From Paraburkholderia phenoliruptrix (GTDB lineage Bacteria; Pseudomonadota; Gammaproteobacteria; Burkholderiales; Burkholderiaceae): a DNA stretch of 64,000 bases. Positions 40,119-49,815 of this stretch are shown one piece after another; positions within the stretch are counted from its first letter, which is position 1; every line of letters starts with the position of its first letter. The DNA is taken from NCBI RefSeq assembly GCF_902859825.1, contig NZ_CADIKB010000028.1, positions 1 to 64,000 on the forward strand. Reading direction: 5' to 3'. A program made the translations under genes and the position numbers. The notes beneath the pieces were generated by a model, which worked only from the letters and a program-made list of their open reading frames with translations, was not told where the DNA came from and did not search any database.

Positions 40119-40622
40119 ATGCACCACCTGAAATACCTGAGCGGCTATCCGCCCGCGCTGCTCGAGAAAGTGAAGAAACTCATCGCCGATGAACAACTCG
40201 GCCCGTACCTCGCCGCGCGCTATCCGAACACGCACGACGTGCAGACCGATCGCGCGCTCTACACCTACTGCGCCGAGTTAAAGCGCGAACATCTACGCAG
40301 TGCGGAGCAGATCGACAAGGTGACATACGACAGCAAGCTCGACGTGATGCGCCATGCGTTGGGCCTGCACACCAGCATCTCGCGCGTGCAGGGCGGCAAG
40401 CTCAAGGCGAAGAAGGAAATCCGCATTGCGTCGCTCTTCAAAGCGGCGGCGCCGGAATTTCTGAAGATGATCGTGGTGCATGAACTCGCGCATCTGAAGG
40501 AAAGCGATCACAACAAGGCGTTTTACCGCCTCTGCGAGTTCATGCAGCCGGGCTACCATCAGATCGAGTTCGATCTGCGGCTCTATCTCACGCACCGCGA
40601 CTTGGCGAAAGTGCAGGCGTGA
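40119..40622 (+). CDS. YgjP-like zinc metallopeptidase
   Basis: It encodes 167 residues. The zinc motif HELAHLKESDHNKAFY (HExxH plus downstream His) is followed by LCEFMQPGYHQIEFDLR, the YgjP/WLM-type minigluzincin pattern. It is predicted cytosolic. It ends 4 bases from the convergent oxidoreductase gene. The cellular substrate is not known to me. Confidence 0.8.
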   Translation: MHHLKYLSGYPPALLEKVKKLIADEQLGPYLAARYPNTHDVQTDRALYTYCAELKREHLRSAEQIDKVTYDSKLDVMRHALGLHTSISRVQGGKLKAKKEIRIASLFKAAAPEFLKMIVVHELAHLKESDHNKAFYRLCEFMQPGYHQIEFDLRLYLTHRDLAKVQA

Positions 40623-40626
40623 TACC

Positions 40627-42987
40627 TCAGGCCACCGCTTCTACCGACGACGCCTTCAGCAACACAGGAATCGACTTCGAAGTGGGCGTGCCCGCGCCGT
40701 CCGCGACCGACGACAGCGGCACGAGCGGATTCGTTTCCGGATAGTAGGCGCCGAGGCAACCGCGTGGAATATCGTATTCGACGAGCAGAAAGCCGTCCGC
40801 ATGACGCTCGATGCCGTCGGCCCACACGCTCGTGATATCCACGCGCTGTCCCGCTGCGAAGCCCAGCATCGCGATGTCGTCCCGGTTCGCGAACAGCACG
40901 CGCCGCTGTCCGTACACGCCGCGATAACGGTCGTCGAGTCCGTAAATCGTTGTGTTGTACTGATCGTGTGAACGCGTTGTCATCAGGGTCAGCAGGCGCT
41001 CGCCGTGCTCCTTGCGCGCGCGATGAATCGGCGTGTCGAGCGCAATGGCATGCACGAGGAACTGCGCCTTGCCGCTCGGCGTTTTCCAGATCCGCTCGCG
41101 CGACGCGACGCCCAGATGGAAGCCGCCTGGGCGCTTGAGCCGCTCGTTGTAATCGTGGAAACCGTCGATCACTTTGGCGATGCCGTCGCGAATCAGCGAG
41201 TAATCCGCGGCGTGTGCGAGCCAGTCGACCTTGTCGCTGCCGAGCGTCGCATGCGCCATGCGCGCGACAATCGCGATCTCCGACAGCAGATTCTCGGACG
41301 CCGGCTTGTTCATGCCGTATGAGATATGCACCATGCTCATCGAATCCTCGACGCTTACACCCTGCGCGACGCCGTTCTGCAGATCGATTTCGGTGCGGCC
41401 GAGCGTCGGCAGAATCAGCGCGTCGCGGCCGTGCACGAGATGGCTGCGGTTCAGCTTCGTCGTGATGTGCACCGTGAGATCGCACGAACGCATGGCTTCC
41501 CACGTGCGCGGCGTGTCGGGCGTCGCGATCGAAAAGTTGCCGCCCAGGCCGATGAACACTTTCACTTTTCCGTCGAGCATCGCGGCAATCGTGTTGACGA
41601 CGTCGAGCCCGTGCTCGCGCGGCGGCTCGAAACGGTAGACCTCGCCCAGCCGGTCGAGAAAGGCCTGCGTAGGCTTTTCCTCGATACCGACCGTGCGGTC
41701 GCCCTGCACGTTCGAATGTCCGCGCACGGGACACAGCCCCGCGCCGCGCCGGCCGATGTTGCCGCGCATCATCATCAGGTTCGACAGCAGTTGCACCGTT
41801 GCCACCGAATTCTTGTGCTGCGTGAGGCCCATGCCCCACGTCGAGATCACCGCGCGGCCTTTTGCGTAGATGTCCGCGAGCTTGAGCACGTCTTCATAGG
41901 GCACGCCGGATTCCGCGACGATCGTGTCCCAGCTTTCGGCGCGCAGATCTTCCGCGAACGCTTCGAAGCCGACCGTATGTTCCGCGATGAACGCGACGTC
42001 GAGCACGCGTTCGAGGCCCGACGCCTGCGCTTCGTCGTCGAGTTCGATCACGCGTTTGGCGACGCCCTTGATGAGCGCAAAGTCGCCGCCGACCTTCGGG
42101 CGAATGAACACTGAGCTGATCTTCGTGCTGCCCAGGGTCAGCATTTCCACGGGATGCTGCGGGCTCGCGAAACGCTCCAGCCCGCGCTCCTTGAGTGGGT
42201 TGATTGACACGATGGTCGCGCCGCGCTTCGCGCATTCGCGCAACTCGCCGAGCATGCGTGGGTGGTTGGTCGCCGGATTCTGGCCGAAGATGAGCAGCGT
42301 GTCGGCGTGTTCGAAGTCGTCGAGCGTGACGGTGCCTTTGCCGATGCCGACGGTGCCGGGCAAGCCGCGGCTCGTCGCTTCGTGGCACATGTTCGAGCAG
42401 TCGGGAAAATTGTTCGTGCCGTACATGCGCACGAACAGCTGGTACAGGAACGCGGCCTCGTTGCTCGCGCGGCCCGACGTGTAGAACGCCGCCTGATCCG
42501 GATCGTCGAGGCGCTTCAGGTGGCTCGCGATCAGGTCGAAGGCTTCGTCCCAGCCGATCGGCACGTAGCGGTCGCTGATCGCGTCATAGACGAGCGGGTC
42601 GGTCAGGCGGCCGTGCTGTTCCAGTTCGAAGTCGGACTGCGCCATCAGTTCGGCGACCGTGTGCTCCGCGAAGAATGCGGGCGTCACACGCTTGCTGGTG
42701 GCCTCGGCGGCCACGGCCTTCACGCCGTTCTCGCAGAACTCGAAGGTGGACGCGTGCTCGCGGTCGGGCCACGCGCAGCCGGGGCAGTCGAAGCCGTCCG
42801 GCTGATTCTGCTTGAGCAGCGTGCGGTAATTGCCGCCCGTCACCTTTTCCTTGATCAGGTTGATGGCGACGTACTTGAGCGCGCCCCAGCCGGCAGCCGG
42901 GTGCGTGTACGGCTCGATACGGGCGTCGCCGCGAGCTTTCTGGCTCGCGTGGGCGCCGGATGTGCTGCGAATGTCGGTGTTCTTCAT
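40627..42987 (-). CDS. FdhF/YdeP-family molybdopterin oxidoreductase
   Basis: It encodes 786 residues from ATG 42987 (MKNTDIRSTSG); the longer frame upstream lies in the regulatory region. YdeP-like features: FDCPGCAWPDRE near residue 70 (a CxxC instead of a full 4Fe-4S set), FYTSGRASNEAAFLYQLF, TNNFPDCSNMCHEATS, LLIFGQNPATNHPRM, GLTQHKNSVATVQL and RGAGLCPVRGHSNVQGDRT. It probably binds bis-MGD and acts on formate or a similar small substrate. In E. coli YdeP is linked to acid resistance. It is divergent from a MocR regulator. Confidence 0.88.
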   Translation of the reverse strand: MKNTDIRSTSGAHASQKARGDARIEPYTHPAAGWGALKYVAINLIKEKVTGGNYRTLLKQNQPDGFDCPGCAWPDREHASTFEFCENGVKAVAAEATSKRVTPAFFAEHTVAELMAQSDFELEQHGRLTDPLVYDAISDRYVPIGWDEAFDLIASHLKRLDDPDQAAFYTSGRASNEAAFLYQLFVRMYGTNNFPDCSNMCHEATSRGLPGTVGIGKGTVTLDDFEHADTLLIFGQNPATNHPRMLGELRECAKRGATIVSINPLKERGLERFASPQHPVEMLTLGSTKISSVFIRPKVGGDFALIKGVAKRVIELDDEAQASGLERVLDVAFIAEHTVGFEAFAEDLRAESWDTIVAESGVPYEDVLKLADIYAKGRAVISTWGMGLTQHKNSVATVQLLSNLMMMRGNIGRRGAGLCPVRGHSNVQGDRTVGIEEKPTQAFLDRLGEVYRFEPPREHGLDVVNTIAAMLDGKVKVFIGLGGNFSIATPDTPRTWEAMRSCDLTVHITTKLNRSHLVHGRDALILPTLGRTEIDLQNGVAQGVSVEDSMSMVHISYGMNKPASENLLSEIAIVARMAHATLGSDKVDWLAHAADYSLIRDGIAKVIDGFHDYNERLKRPGGFHLGVASRERIWKTPSGKAQFLVHAIALDTPIHRARKEHGERLLTLMTTRSHDQYNTTIYGLDDRYRGVYGQRRVLFANRDDIAMLGFAAGQRVDITSVWADGIERHADGFLLVEYDIPRGCLGAYYPETNPLVPLSSVADGAGTPTSKSIPVLLKASSVEAVA

Positions 42988-43059
42988 GCTTGCCGCGTGT
43001 GGTCTGTCATGGCTTTTGGCCGATGGGACAAGCCTACTGTGTTCCAATCGCAGTGCAGC

Positions 43060-43090
43060 ATACAGAAAAACAAAAAGGGAAGGGATACAG
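43060..43090 (+). promoter_or_regulatory. direct repeat, candidate MocR operator
   Basis: ATACAG occurs twice in direct orientation (43060-43065 and 43085-43090), 25 bases start to start, inside the divergent promoter region. GabR/PdxR-type MocR regulators bind spaced direct repeats of this kind. Its role is inferred. Confidence 0.35.
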
Positions 43091-43148
43091 TTGTCGCGCT
43101 TTGTCATAGACTGACGCGCGGGAAGTCCGTCTTTATTGAGCCACGTCC

Positions 43149-44582
43149 TTGAAACTCTACGAAAAGCTCGCCGACGAAATCGCCGAAGCCGTGCGCCGCG
43201 GCGTGTTCGCGGCAGGCGAACGGATTCCGTCGGTGCGGCAGGCGAGCCAGCAGCACGGCGTGAGCATCAAGACGGTGCTGCATGCTTATGCCCTGCTTGA
43301 GAGCCGCGGCCTCGTCGAAACGCGTCCGCAATCGGGCTATTTCGTACGCGAAGCGGCGCTCGCCGCGCTCCGGCCCGAAACCCGTCGCCGCAACGGCACG
43401 CCCGCGCTGCCCGTTGCGCCCGTCGCCGCGGAAGTCGACGTGAGCCGGCTCGTGCTCTCCACGCTGCGCAGCATCCGCGCGCACGACGCCGTGCCGTTCG
43501 GCTCGCCGTATCCGGACCCATCGCTCTTTCCGTGGCGGCGCATCAATCAGTATGCGAACGCAATTGCGCGCCGTCAGGCAAGCTGGAACCTGATCGACGA
43601 TCTGCCGCCGGGCAACCCCGAACTGATCCGGCAGATCGCGCGCCGCTACACGGAAAACGGCATGCCGGTCGATCCTGGAGAAATCGTCATCACGCTCGGT
43701 GCGACGGAGGCGATCAACCTGAGTCTGCAGGCCGTCGCGAGGCCCGGCGACACGGTCGCCGTGGAATCGCCCACCTATTACGCGATGCTGCACGCCATCG
43801 AGCGCCTCGGCATGCGGGCGATCGAGGTGGCGACCCATCCCGTCGACGGAATCGATCTCGACGCGCTCGCGCAGGTGATCGCGCGCCAGAACATCGCCGC
43901 CTGCATGGTGATGCCGAACTTCCAGAATCCGCTGGGTTTTCAGATGCCGGACACGCGCAAGCGGCAACTGGTCGAACTGCTCGCCGTGCATCAGATTCCC
44001 GTCATCGAAAACGATGTGTATCAGGAGCTGTATTTCGGCGAGACCCGGCCCGCGAGCCTTAAGAGCTTCGACACGCAGGGCCTGGTGCTGCATTGCGCGT
44101 CGTTTTCCAAAAGTCTGACCGCTTCGTACCGGATCGGCTGGGCGTTGCCGGGACGCTTTCGCGCGCAGGTCGAGAAGCTCAAATTCCTGAACACGCTGAC
44201 GACGCCCTCGGTGCCGCAGGTCGCCGTGGCCGATTATCTGCGCCAGGATGGCTACGACCGGCATCTGCGGCACGTTCGCAAGGTTTATCGGCAGCAGGCG
44301 AGCATCATGAGCGCCATGGTGCGGCGTTTTTTTCCGGCCGGCACGCGCCTCTCCGCGCCGCAAGGCGGCTATGTGCTGTGGGTGGAGCTGCCGGAGCACA
44401 TCGATTCGATGAAGCTTTACCAGGCGGCGCTCGCGCGCAGCATCACCGTCGGACCCGGCATGATGTTTTCTACGCGCAATCATTACCGCCATTTCATCCG
44501 GCTCAACTACAGCTATCCGTGGACGACGCAAAGCGAGGCAGCGTTGAAGACACTCGGCGAGCTGGTGACGCAGATGGCGTGA
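43149..44582 (+). CDS. MocR/GntR-family PLP-domain transcriptional regulator
   Basis: It encodes 477 residues from TTG 43149 (LKLYEKLADEI). The GntR winged helix spans residues 1-75: GERIPSVRQASQQHGVSIKT, then AYALLESRGLVETRPQSGYFV. The aminotransferase-fold domain has TLGATEAINLSLQAVARPGD, NFQNPLGFQMP, and the PLP lysine in SFSKSLTASYRIGWA. MocR regulators sense PLP or amino compounds. Divergent from the YdeP-like gene, it probably controls that gene or itself. No ATG exists upstream to replace the TTG. Confidence 0.9.
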   Translation: MKLYEKLADEIAEAVRRGVFAAGERIPSVRQASQQHGVSIKTVLHAYALLESRGLVETRPQSGYFVREAALAALRPETRRRNGTPALPVAPVAAEVDVSRLVLSTLRSIRAHDAVPFGSPYPDPSLFPWRRINQYANAIARRQASWNLIDDLPPGNPELIRQIARRYTENGMPVDPGEIVITLGATEAINLSLQAVARPGDTVAVESPTYYAMLHAIERLGMRAIEVATHPVDGIDLDALAQVIARQNIAACMVMPNFQNPLGFQMPDTRKRQLVELLAVHQIPVIENDVYQELYFGETRPASLKSFDTQGLVLHCASFSKSLTASYRIGWALPGRFRAQVEKLKFLNTLTTPSVPQVAVADYLRQDGYDRHLRHVRKVYRQQASIMSAMVRRFFPAGTRLSAPQGGYVLWVELPEHIDSMKLYQAALARSITVGPGMMFSTRNHYRHFIRLNYSYPWTTQSEAALKTLGELVTQMA

Positions 44583-44641
44583 GAAGCCGTACCGTCAGAG
44601 CTCGCAGACAGGCGGCCGACGGACAAAACAGGGAGACACGA

Positions 44642-44983
44642 ATGGATGACGATGAGATCGACCCGCTGCTGCTCGCCGTGCTCAGGCAGCTTTGGCGCGC
44701 GCACACCGAACTGCCGGCGCGGGCGACGCCCGGCGGCGCGTGGTCGCTCGCGCGGCTCTCGAAGCAGGCGAACGTGCCGATGAGCGTGCTGCGGCGGCAG
44801 TTGACGGCGCTCGTCGACGGCGGTCTCGTGAGCACGACGTTCAACGAGGAAGGCGCGGGCACCGCGCGGCTCACCGAAACCGGGCGCGATGTGTGCGCCG
44901 GGCTGTTCGGCGAGGGCGGTCCCGCGGACGACGCGCCCGAGCCGGACTCTTCCGGTCAGGACGTGCCGCCGAGGCTGCACTAG
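44642..44983 (+). CDS. small winged-helix protein
   Basis: It encodes 113 residues with SD AGGGAGA. WSLARLSKQANVPMSVLRRQ, then LTALVDGGLVSTTFNEEGAG, forms a winged HTH (about residues 35-75). It has an acidic Asp/Pro/Ser tail. It lies behind the MocR gene on the same strand and is probably a transcription factor. Its target is unknown. Confidence 0.75.
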   Translation: MDDDEIDPLLLAVLRQLWRAHTELPARATPGGAWSLARLSKQANVPMSVLRRQLTALVDGGLVSTTFNEEGAGTARLTETGRDVCAGLFGEGGPADDAPEPDSSGQDVPPRLH

Positions 44984-45059
44984 TGGACTGCGAAGCCGCG
45001 TGGGGCGCCGCGTGTTCGCGTCCTTAAGGGCGTCGTCGTGTGCGTTCTCATGTGCGTTT

Positions 45060-45647
45060 TCACGAACGCCCCAGCATCGCGACGCCGCAGAACCAGTCGC
45101 CGCCGTGCGGCCGGTACTTCCACGGACTGCCGTTCTGCCTGAGCACGCTCGAACAAGGCTCGCCGATCGCAAGGCCCGGATGCGCGGCGGTGCACTGAAG
45201 CATGGCGGCGTCGACGGCGGAAGGCGCGGACATCGAAGGTTGGCGCGCGGGCTCGGATTGCGCGGGGCTGGACACATCGCCGGAATGCGGCGGGTCGGCC
45301 GCGGCAGTGGCCGCGCCCGCACCCGCCTGCATGCTCGCGATCAGTTGCCGCAATTCGTCGATGCGCGTCGCATACCATGTCCCGAGGCACGCGGCGTCCC
45401 GGCAATGGGTCTCGCGCCAGGCCCATTTGTTGTCGCTGTCGGTGATGAAGCCGCGCCGGTCGCTCACTTTTCGCCGCGCTTTCCAGTAGAGTTGTCCCAA
45501 CGTATCGTCGAGGCGCGACAGGGCCGGGTCGTGGCAGATTATTTTTTCGGCGAGCGAGCGCCCCTTGCTGCAATCGAAGCTCGCGGCGTGAGCGGACGAA
45601 TGCGCGATCAGCAGCGCGGCGATCAGAACGGGGCGGACGAGTTTCAT
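45060..45647 (-). CDS. secreted LprI-like (DUF1311) protein
   Basis: It encodes 195 residues. Signal peptide MKLVRPVLIAALLIAHSSAHA, then FDCSKGRSLAEKIICHDPAL and SRLDDTLGQLYWKAR, the LprI N-terminal pattern with paired Cys (also HCRDAACLGTW). A Pro/Ala/Ser linker precedes a small C-terminal Cys domain (CTAAHPGLAIGEPCSSVL). LprI of mycobacteria inhibits lysozyme; a similar protective role in the periplasm is only inferred. Confidence 0.75.
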   Translation of the reverse strand: MKLVRPVLIAALLIAHSSAHAASFDCSKGRSLAEKIICHDPALSRLDDTLGQLYWKARRKVSDRRGFITDSDNKWAWRETHCRDAACLGTWYATRIDELRQLIASMQAGAGAATAAADPPHSGDVSSPAQSEPARQPSMSAPSAVDAAMLQCTAAHPGLAIGEPCSSVLRQNGSPWKYRPHGGDWFCGVAMLGRS

Positions 45648-45895
45648 GACGGTTCACGCGATGCAGGGTTTCTCATGCAACGGATGATCGTCCGATCGCA
45701 CGTCATGCGGACGGCGGAAAAAGCAGCAATTCGGACAGGTGATTACCAGATATTGCCTTACGCGGTGTGGCCGGCGCCGCGATAGTGCAAGGCATGGCAA
45801 ATACAGACGCTGCCGACAGGGTCTTCGGGCATTTGACGGGTATACCCTGATGCGCTGCTTACATAAACTTGCCGATGTTGGGTTGGGGGGCATAT

Positions 45896-48199
45896 ATGAA
45901 CCGCGAAGCGACATCATGTAGGGAGGTGGAAGCAACGCCCGGCGATGGCCGTTACCGGCCGGATCTGGCCGAAGAGGTACTGGCCTCGGAGCGCAGCGTA
46001 TTGCGGCTCATCACCCGTAATACGCCGTTGCCGGAGTTGCTGGATGAGGTGTGTCTGCGCGCGGAAGCGCTGCTGGGCGCGGGCGCGTCCTGCTCCATCC
46101 TGTTGCTCGACGAAGACGGCGTGCATGTGCGCATGGGCGGCGCACCGTCGCTGCCAAGGCGCTTCAGCACGGCGATCGACGGCGCGGCGATCGGCCCGCA
46201 AGCGGGCTCGTGCGGCACCGCGATGTACGAGCGGCGCCTCGTGGTGGTCGAGGACATCGAAACGGACCCGCTGTGGGCGGACTTCCGCGCGCTGGCGCTG
46301 CCGCACGGGCTGCGCGCGTGCTGGTCGGTGCCGTTCGAAAACGACGCGGGCGTCATGCTCGGCGCGTTCGCCGTCTATTATCGCGAGCCGCGCCGGCCGA
46401 CTCCGCAGGAAGAGACCATGCTGCGGGACATCAGCCGCAGCGTCGGTCTCGCCGTGCATCAGGACGCCATGGCGCAACGCCTCGCCAACAGCGAGGAGCA
46501 TCACCGGCTCGTCGTCGATCATCTGATCGAAGGCATTGTCGTGCAGTCGCGCGAGGGCGTCGTGCTGGCCTGCAATCCGAGCGCGCAGCGCATGCTGCGC
46601 ACGGGGCCGCAGATCGTCGGACGCAGCATTCGCACGGTGATGGTGCGCGGCTTTCACGAGGACGGCTCGCCCGTGACGGAAGACGAGCGGCCCACGAACC
46701 AGGTGCTCGCCACGGGCAAACCGATGCTCGGCGTCACGCTCGCCATCGAGCTCGTGAGCGGCGAGGTCATCTGGATCACCGAGAACGTCGTGCCGATCCT
46801 GAAGCCGGGCCAGAGCAAGCCCGACTCCGTGTTGATTTCTTTCACCGACATCGGGCCGGTGCGCGAGGCGCAGCGCCAGCTCAAATTCCTCGCTACCCGC
46901 GATTCGCTCACCGGGCTTTACAACCGCGCCTATCTGACCGAGCGGATGAACAGCCTGTTCGCGCCCGGCGGGCCGGACGGCACCGGCGAGCTCGCGAGCG
47001 TCGCGGTCCTGTTCGTCGATCTGGACGGCTTCAAGAAGGTCAACGACACCGCCGGTCACGAGGCCGGCGACGCGCTCCTGAAAAGCGTCGCAGGGCGGCT
47101 CGCCGGTTGCGTCGGCCCGGACGACACGCTCGCGCGCGTGGGCGGCGACGAGTTCGTGATCGTGGTCAGCGCCTGCGACTGCAGCGAACGGCTGATCGCG
47201 CTTGCCCGTCACATCCTCGATGAAATCGCCGTGCCGTTCGCGGTGGCGGATAACGAGTACTACCTGGGCGCCTCGATCGGCATCAGCCGCTTTCCGGACG
47301 ACGGCCAGGACGCGCCCACGCTGATGCGCAACGCTGACTCGGCCATGTATCACGCGAAGCAGCGCGGCCGCAACAACTTCCAGTTCTTTACCGCCGAGCT
47401 CAATCAGCAGTTGCAGCGCCGCTTCCTGATCGAGCAGTCGCTGCGCCGCGCGCTCGCCGGCAACGAGCTGAGCCTCGTCTATCAGCCGATCGTCGATAGC
47501 CAGGACGGCCGCACCATCGGCGCGGAGGCGCTGCTGCGCTGGTACAACAGCGAGCTCGGCAACGTCTCGCCGGCCGAGTTCATTCCGGTTGCCGAAGACG
47601 CGGGCCTCATCGCCGAGATCGGCGAATGGGTACTCGCGCACGCGTGCGAGCAGGCGGCGCACTGGCGGCGCACGCTCGCGCCCGAGCTGATCGTCGCCGT
47701 GAACCTGTCGCCGCGCCAGTTCAACGAGGGGCTCGTCGAGCGCATCAGGCGCTGCCTCGACCAGTCGGGGCTCGAACCGGCGGCGCTCGAACTGGAAATC
47801 ACCGAGCGGCTGCTGATGAGCGACAGCGACACCGTGCTTCCCATGTTGCTCGCGCTGAGCGCGACGGGCGTGCGTATTTCCGTCGACGACTTCGGCACCG
47901 GCTATTCGTCGCTGTCGTATCTGAAGCGCTTTCCGCTGCATAACCTGAAGATCGACCGGTCGTTTGTCGCCGGTTTGCCGGACCATCGGGATTCGATTGC
48001 AATTACCCAGGCCGTCGTGGCCATGGCGCATTCGCTCGGCATGAACGTCACCGCGGAAGGCGTGGAAACGCCCGAGCAGGCGGCGTTTCTGCGTTCCATC
48101 GATTGCGACAAGCAGCAGGGCTATCTATACAGCCGGCCGGTCGGCGCGAGCGCCTATGGGCGCGCGCTGGCGGATGCGTATGCGCCGGCGGTCACCTGA
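45896..48199 (+). CDS. GAF-PAS-GGDEF-EAL cyclic-di-GMP signalling protein
   Basis: It encodes 767 residues. GAF domain about 30-185 (AGSCGTAMYERRLVVVEDIET), PAS about 200-320 (SEEHHRLVVDHLIEGIVVQS), GGDEF about 330-490 with intact GGDEF (RVGGDEFVIVV) and SLTGLYNRAYL, and EAL about 510-760 with intact EALLRW, DDFGTGYSSLSYL and GVETPEQAAFL. Both synthase and phosphodiesterase motifs look active. No membrane segment, so a cytosolic sensor. ATG 45896 follows GGGGGG; an in-frame ATG at 45869 is possible. Confidence 0.93.
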   Translation: MNREATSCREVEATPGDGRYRPDLAEEVLASERSVLRLITRNTPLPELLDEVCLRAEALLGAGASCSILLLDEDGVHVRMGGAPSLPRRFSTAIDGAAIGPQAGSCGTAMYERRLVVVEDIETDPLWADFRALALPHGLRACWSVPFENDAGVMLGAFAVYYREPRRPTPQEETMLRDISRSVGLAVHQDAMAQRLANSEEHHRLVVDHLIEGIVVQSREGVVLACNPSAQRMLRTGPQIVGRSIRTVMVRGFHEDGSPVTEDERPTNQVLATGKPMLGVTLAIELVSGEVIWITENVVPILKPGQSKPDSVLISFTDIGPVREAQRQLKFLATRDSLTGLYNRAYLTERMNSLFAPGGPDGTGELASVAVLFVDLDGFKKVNDTAGHEAGDALLKSVAGRLAGCVGPDDTLARVGGDEFVIVVSACDCSERLIALARHILDEIAVPFAVADNEYYLGASIGISRFPDDGQDAPTLMRNADSAMYHAKQRGRNNFQFFTAELNQQLQRRFLIEQSLRRALAGNELSLVYQPIVDSQDGRTIGAEALLRWYNSELGNVSPAEFIPVAEDAGLIAEIGEWVLAHACEQAAHWRRTLAPELIVAVNLSPRQFNEGLVERIRRCLDQSGLEPAALELEITERLLMSDSDTVLPMLLALSATGVRISVDDFGTGYSSLSYLKRFPLHNLKIDRSFVAGLPDHRDSIAITQAVVAMAHSLGMNVTAEGVETPEQAAFLRSIDCDKQQGYLYSRPVGASAYGRALADAYAPAVT

Positions 48200-48326
48200 G
48201 CCGCACCGCGCATTGTCCGGTGTGACAAGGCGGTCGGACCACGGCTAATTGGCCGCGTGGCGCAAGCGTGACGGCGACTGGGCGTAAGATGCAACGACCG
48301 GCATCCGAGCCGCGAGGAGAGTCGCC

Positions 48327-49727
48327 ATGGCACAGCACTTCGACGCAGTCGTAATCGGCACCGGCCAGGGCGGCGCGCCGCTCGCCGTGCGTCTTGGCAA
48401 GAGCGGCCGCCGCACGGCGGTCATCGAGCGCGCGGCGTTCGGCGGGACCTGTGTGAACGTGGGCTGCACGCCGACCAAGGCGTATGTGGCAAGCGCTCGC
48501 GCGGCGCACGTGGCGCGCCACGCGGCGCGGCTCGGCGTGCTGGTGAGCGGGGCGGTCAACGTCGATCTGTCGGCGGTGAAAGCGCGCAAGGACAAGATCA
48601 TCGGGCAGTCGCGCGACGGCGTCGAACAATGGCTGCACGGCACGGAAAACGTCACCGTATTCAACGGCCACGCGCGCTTCACGGCGCCGCATACGCTGTC
48701 CATCAGCGGGGCGGACGGCACGGTGCTGCATGAGCTGAGCGCCGGCGAAATTTTCCTCAATACCGGCACGCGGGCGGTGGTGCCGCCGCTCGAAGGTATC
48801 GAGCGAATCCGCTATTACACCAACTCGAGCCTGCTTGAGCTTACCGAGCTGCCGAGCCGGCTCGTGATTGTCGGCGGGAGTTATATCGCGCTCGAATTCG
48901 CGCAGGTGTTTCGCCGCTTCGGCAGCGAGGTCACCGTGCTCGTGCGCGGCGAGCGCGTGCTGACGCGCGAGGACGCCGATCTCGCCGAGTCCGTGCAGAC
49001 AGTGCTGGCGCGCGAAGGCGTGGAATTCCGCTTCGGCGTGCAGCCTTCGCGCGTCGAGCCGCATCCGCATCGCGCGAATGACGTGTGCATCGGCTTCGAG
49101 CAGAACGTGCCGGCGCTGGAGGCGTCGCATCTGCTCTTTGCGACCGGCCGCGAACCGAATACCGACGACCTCGGCCTCGCCGCCGCCGGCATCCAAGTGG
49201 ACCGGCACGGCACGATTCCCGTGGACGGCCAGCTGCGCACCAACGTGCCGGGCATCTGGGCGATCGGCGACATCAACGGGCGCGGCGCTTTCACGCATAC
49301 GTCTTACGACGATTACCAGATCGTCGCGGCCAATCTGCTCGATGGCGGTGCGCGCACGGTCGACACGCGCATCATGGCCTATGCCGTTTTCGTCGATCCG
49401 CCGCTCGCGCGCGTCGGGCTCTCGGAAGAGGACGTGCGCAAGAGCGGACGCGATGCGCTGATCGCGACGATGCCGATGTCGCGCGTGGGCCGCGCACGCG
49501 AACGCGGCGAAACCGACGGCTTCATGAAGGTGCTCGCCGACGCGCGCAGCAAGCAGATTCTCGGCGCGGCGATTCACGGCATAGAAGGCGACGAGGCGAT
49601 CCACACGTTCATCGACATCATGACGGCGGGCGCGCCTTATCCGACCTTGCAATACGCGATGCACATCCATCCGACCATCAGCGAATTGATTCCCACCTTG
49701 CTCGACGGGCTGAAGCCGTTGAAGTAG
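48327..49727 (+). CDS. FAD-dependent pyridine nucleotide-disulfide oxidoreductase
   Basis: It encodes 466 residues with SD GAGGAGAG. FAD site VVIGTGQGGAPLAVRLG, redox disulfide GGTCVNVGCTPTKA (C43/C48 region), NAD(P) site LVIVGGSYIALEFAQVF, FAD contact GIWAIGDINGRG, and the C-terminal HIHPTISELIPTLL His-Glu pair. It is mercuric-reductase/lipoamide-dehydrogenase-like but lacks extra N- or C-terminal Cys domains. The substrate is unknown. Confidence 0.9.
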   Translation: MAQHFDAVVIGTGQGGAPLAVRLGKSGRRTAVIERAAFGGTCVNVGCTPTKAYVASARAAHVARHAARLGVLVSGAVNVDLSAVKARKDKIIGQSRDGVEQWLHGTENVTVFNGHARFTAPHTLSISGADGTVLHELSAGEIFLNTGTRAVVPPLEGIERIRYYTNSSLLELTELPSRLVIVGGSYIALEFAQVFRRFGSEVTVLVRGERVLTREDADLAESVQTVLAREGVEFRFGVQPSRVEPHPHRANDVCIGFEQNVPALEASHLLFATGREPNTDDLGLAAAGIQVDRHGTIPVDGQLRTNVPGIWAIGDINGRGAFTHTSYDDYQIVAANLLDGGARTVDTRIMAYAVFVDPPLARVGLSEEDVRKSGRDALIATMPMSRVGRARERGETDGFMKVLADARSKQILGAAIHGIEGDEAIHTFIDIMTAGAPYPTLQYAMHIHPTISELIPTLLDGLKPLK

Positions 49728-49815
49728 CGGGGGGCGTGGCGCGCGGATCGACAAGGCGTCGCGGCATCGCGGATAATCGCGGGCCATTCAACCGCATTCA
49801 CTCGAGGAACAGCCG

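Noticed and set aside
45914..48031. Antisense 705-codon frame opposite the GGDEF-EAL gene
   Set aside because: Codon shadow with unnatural Arg/His composition.
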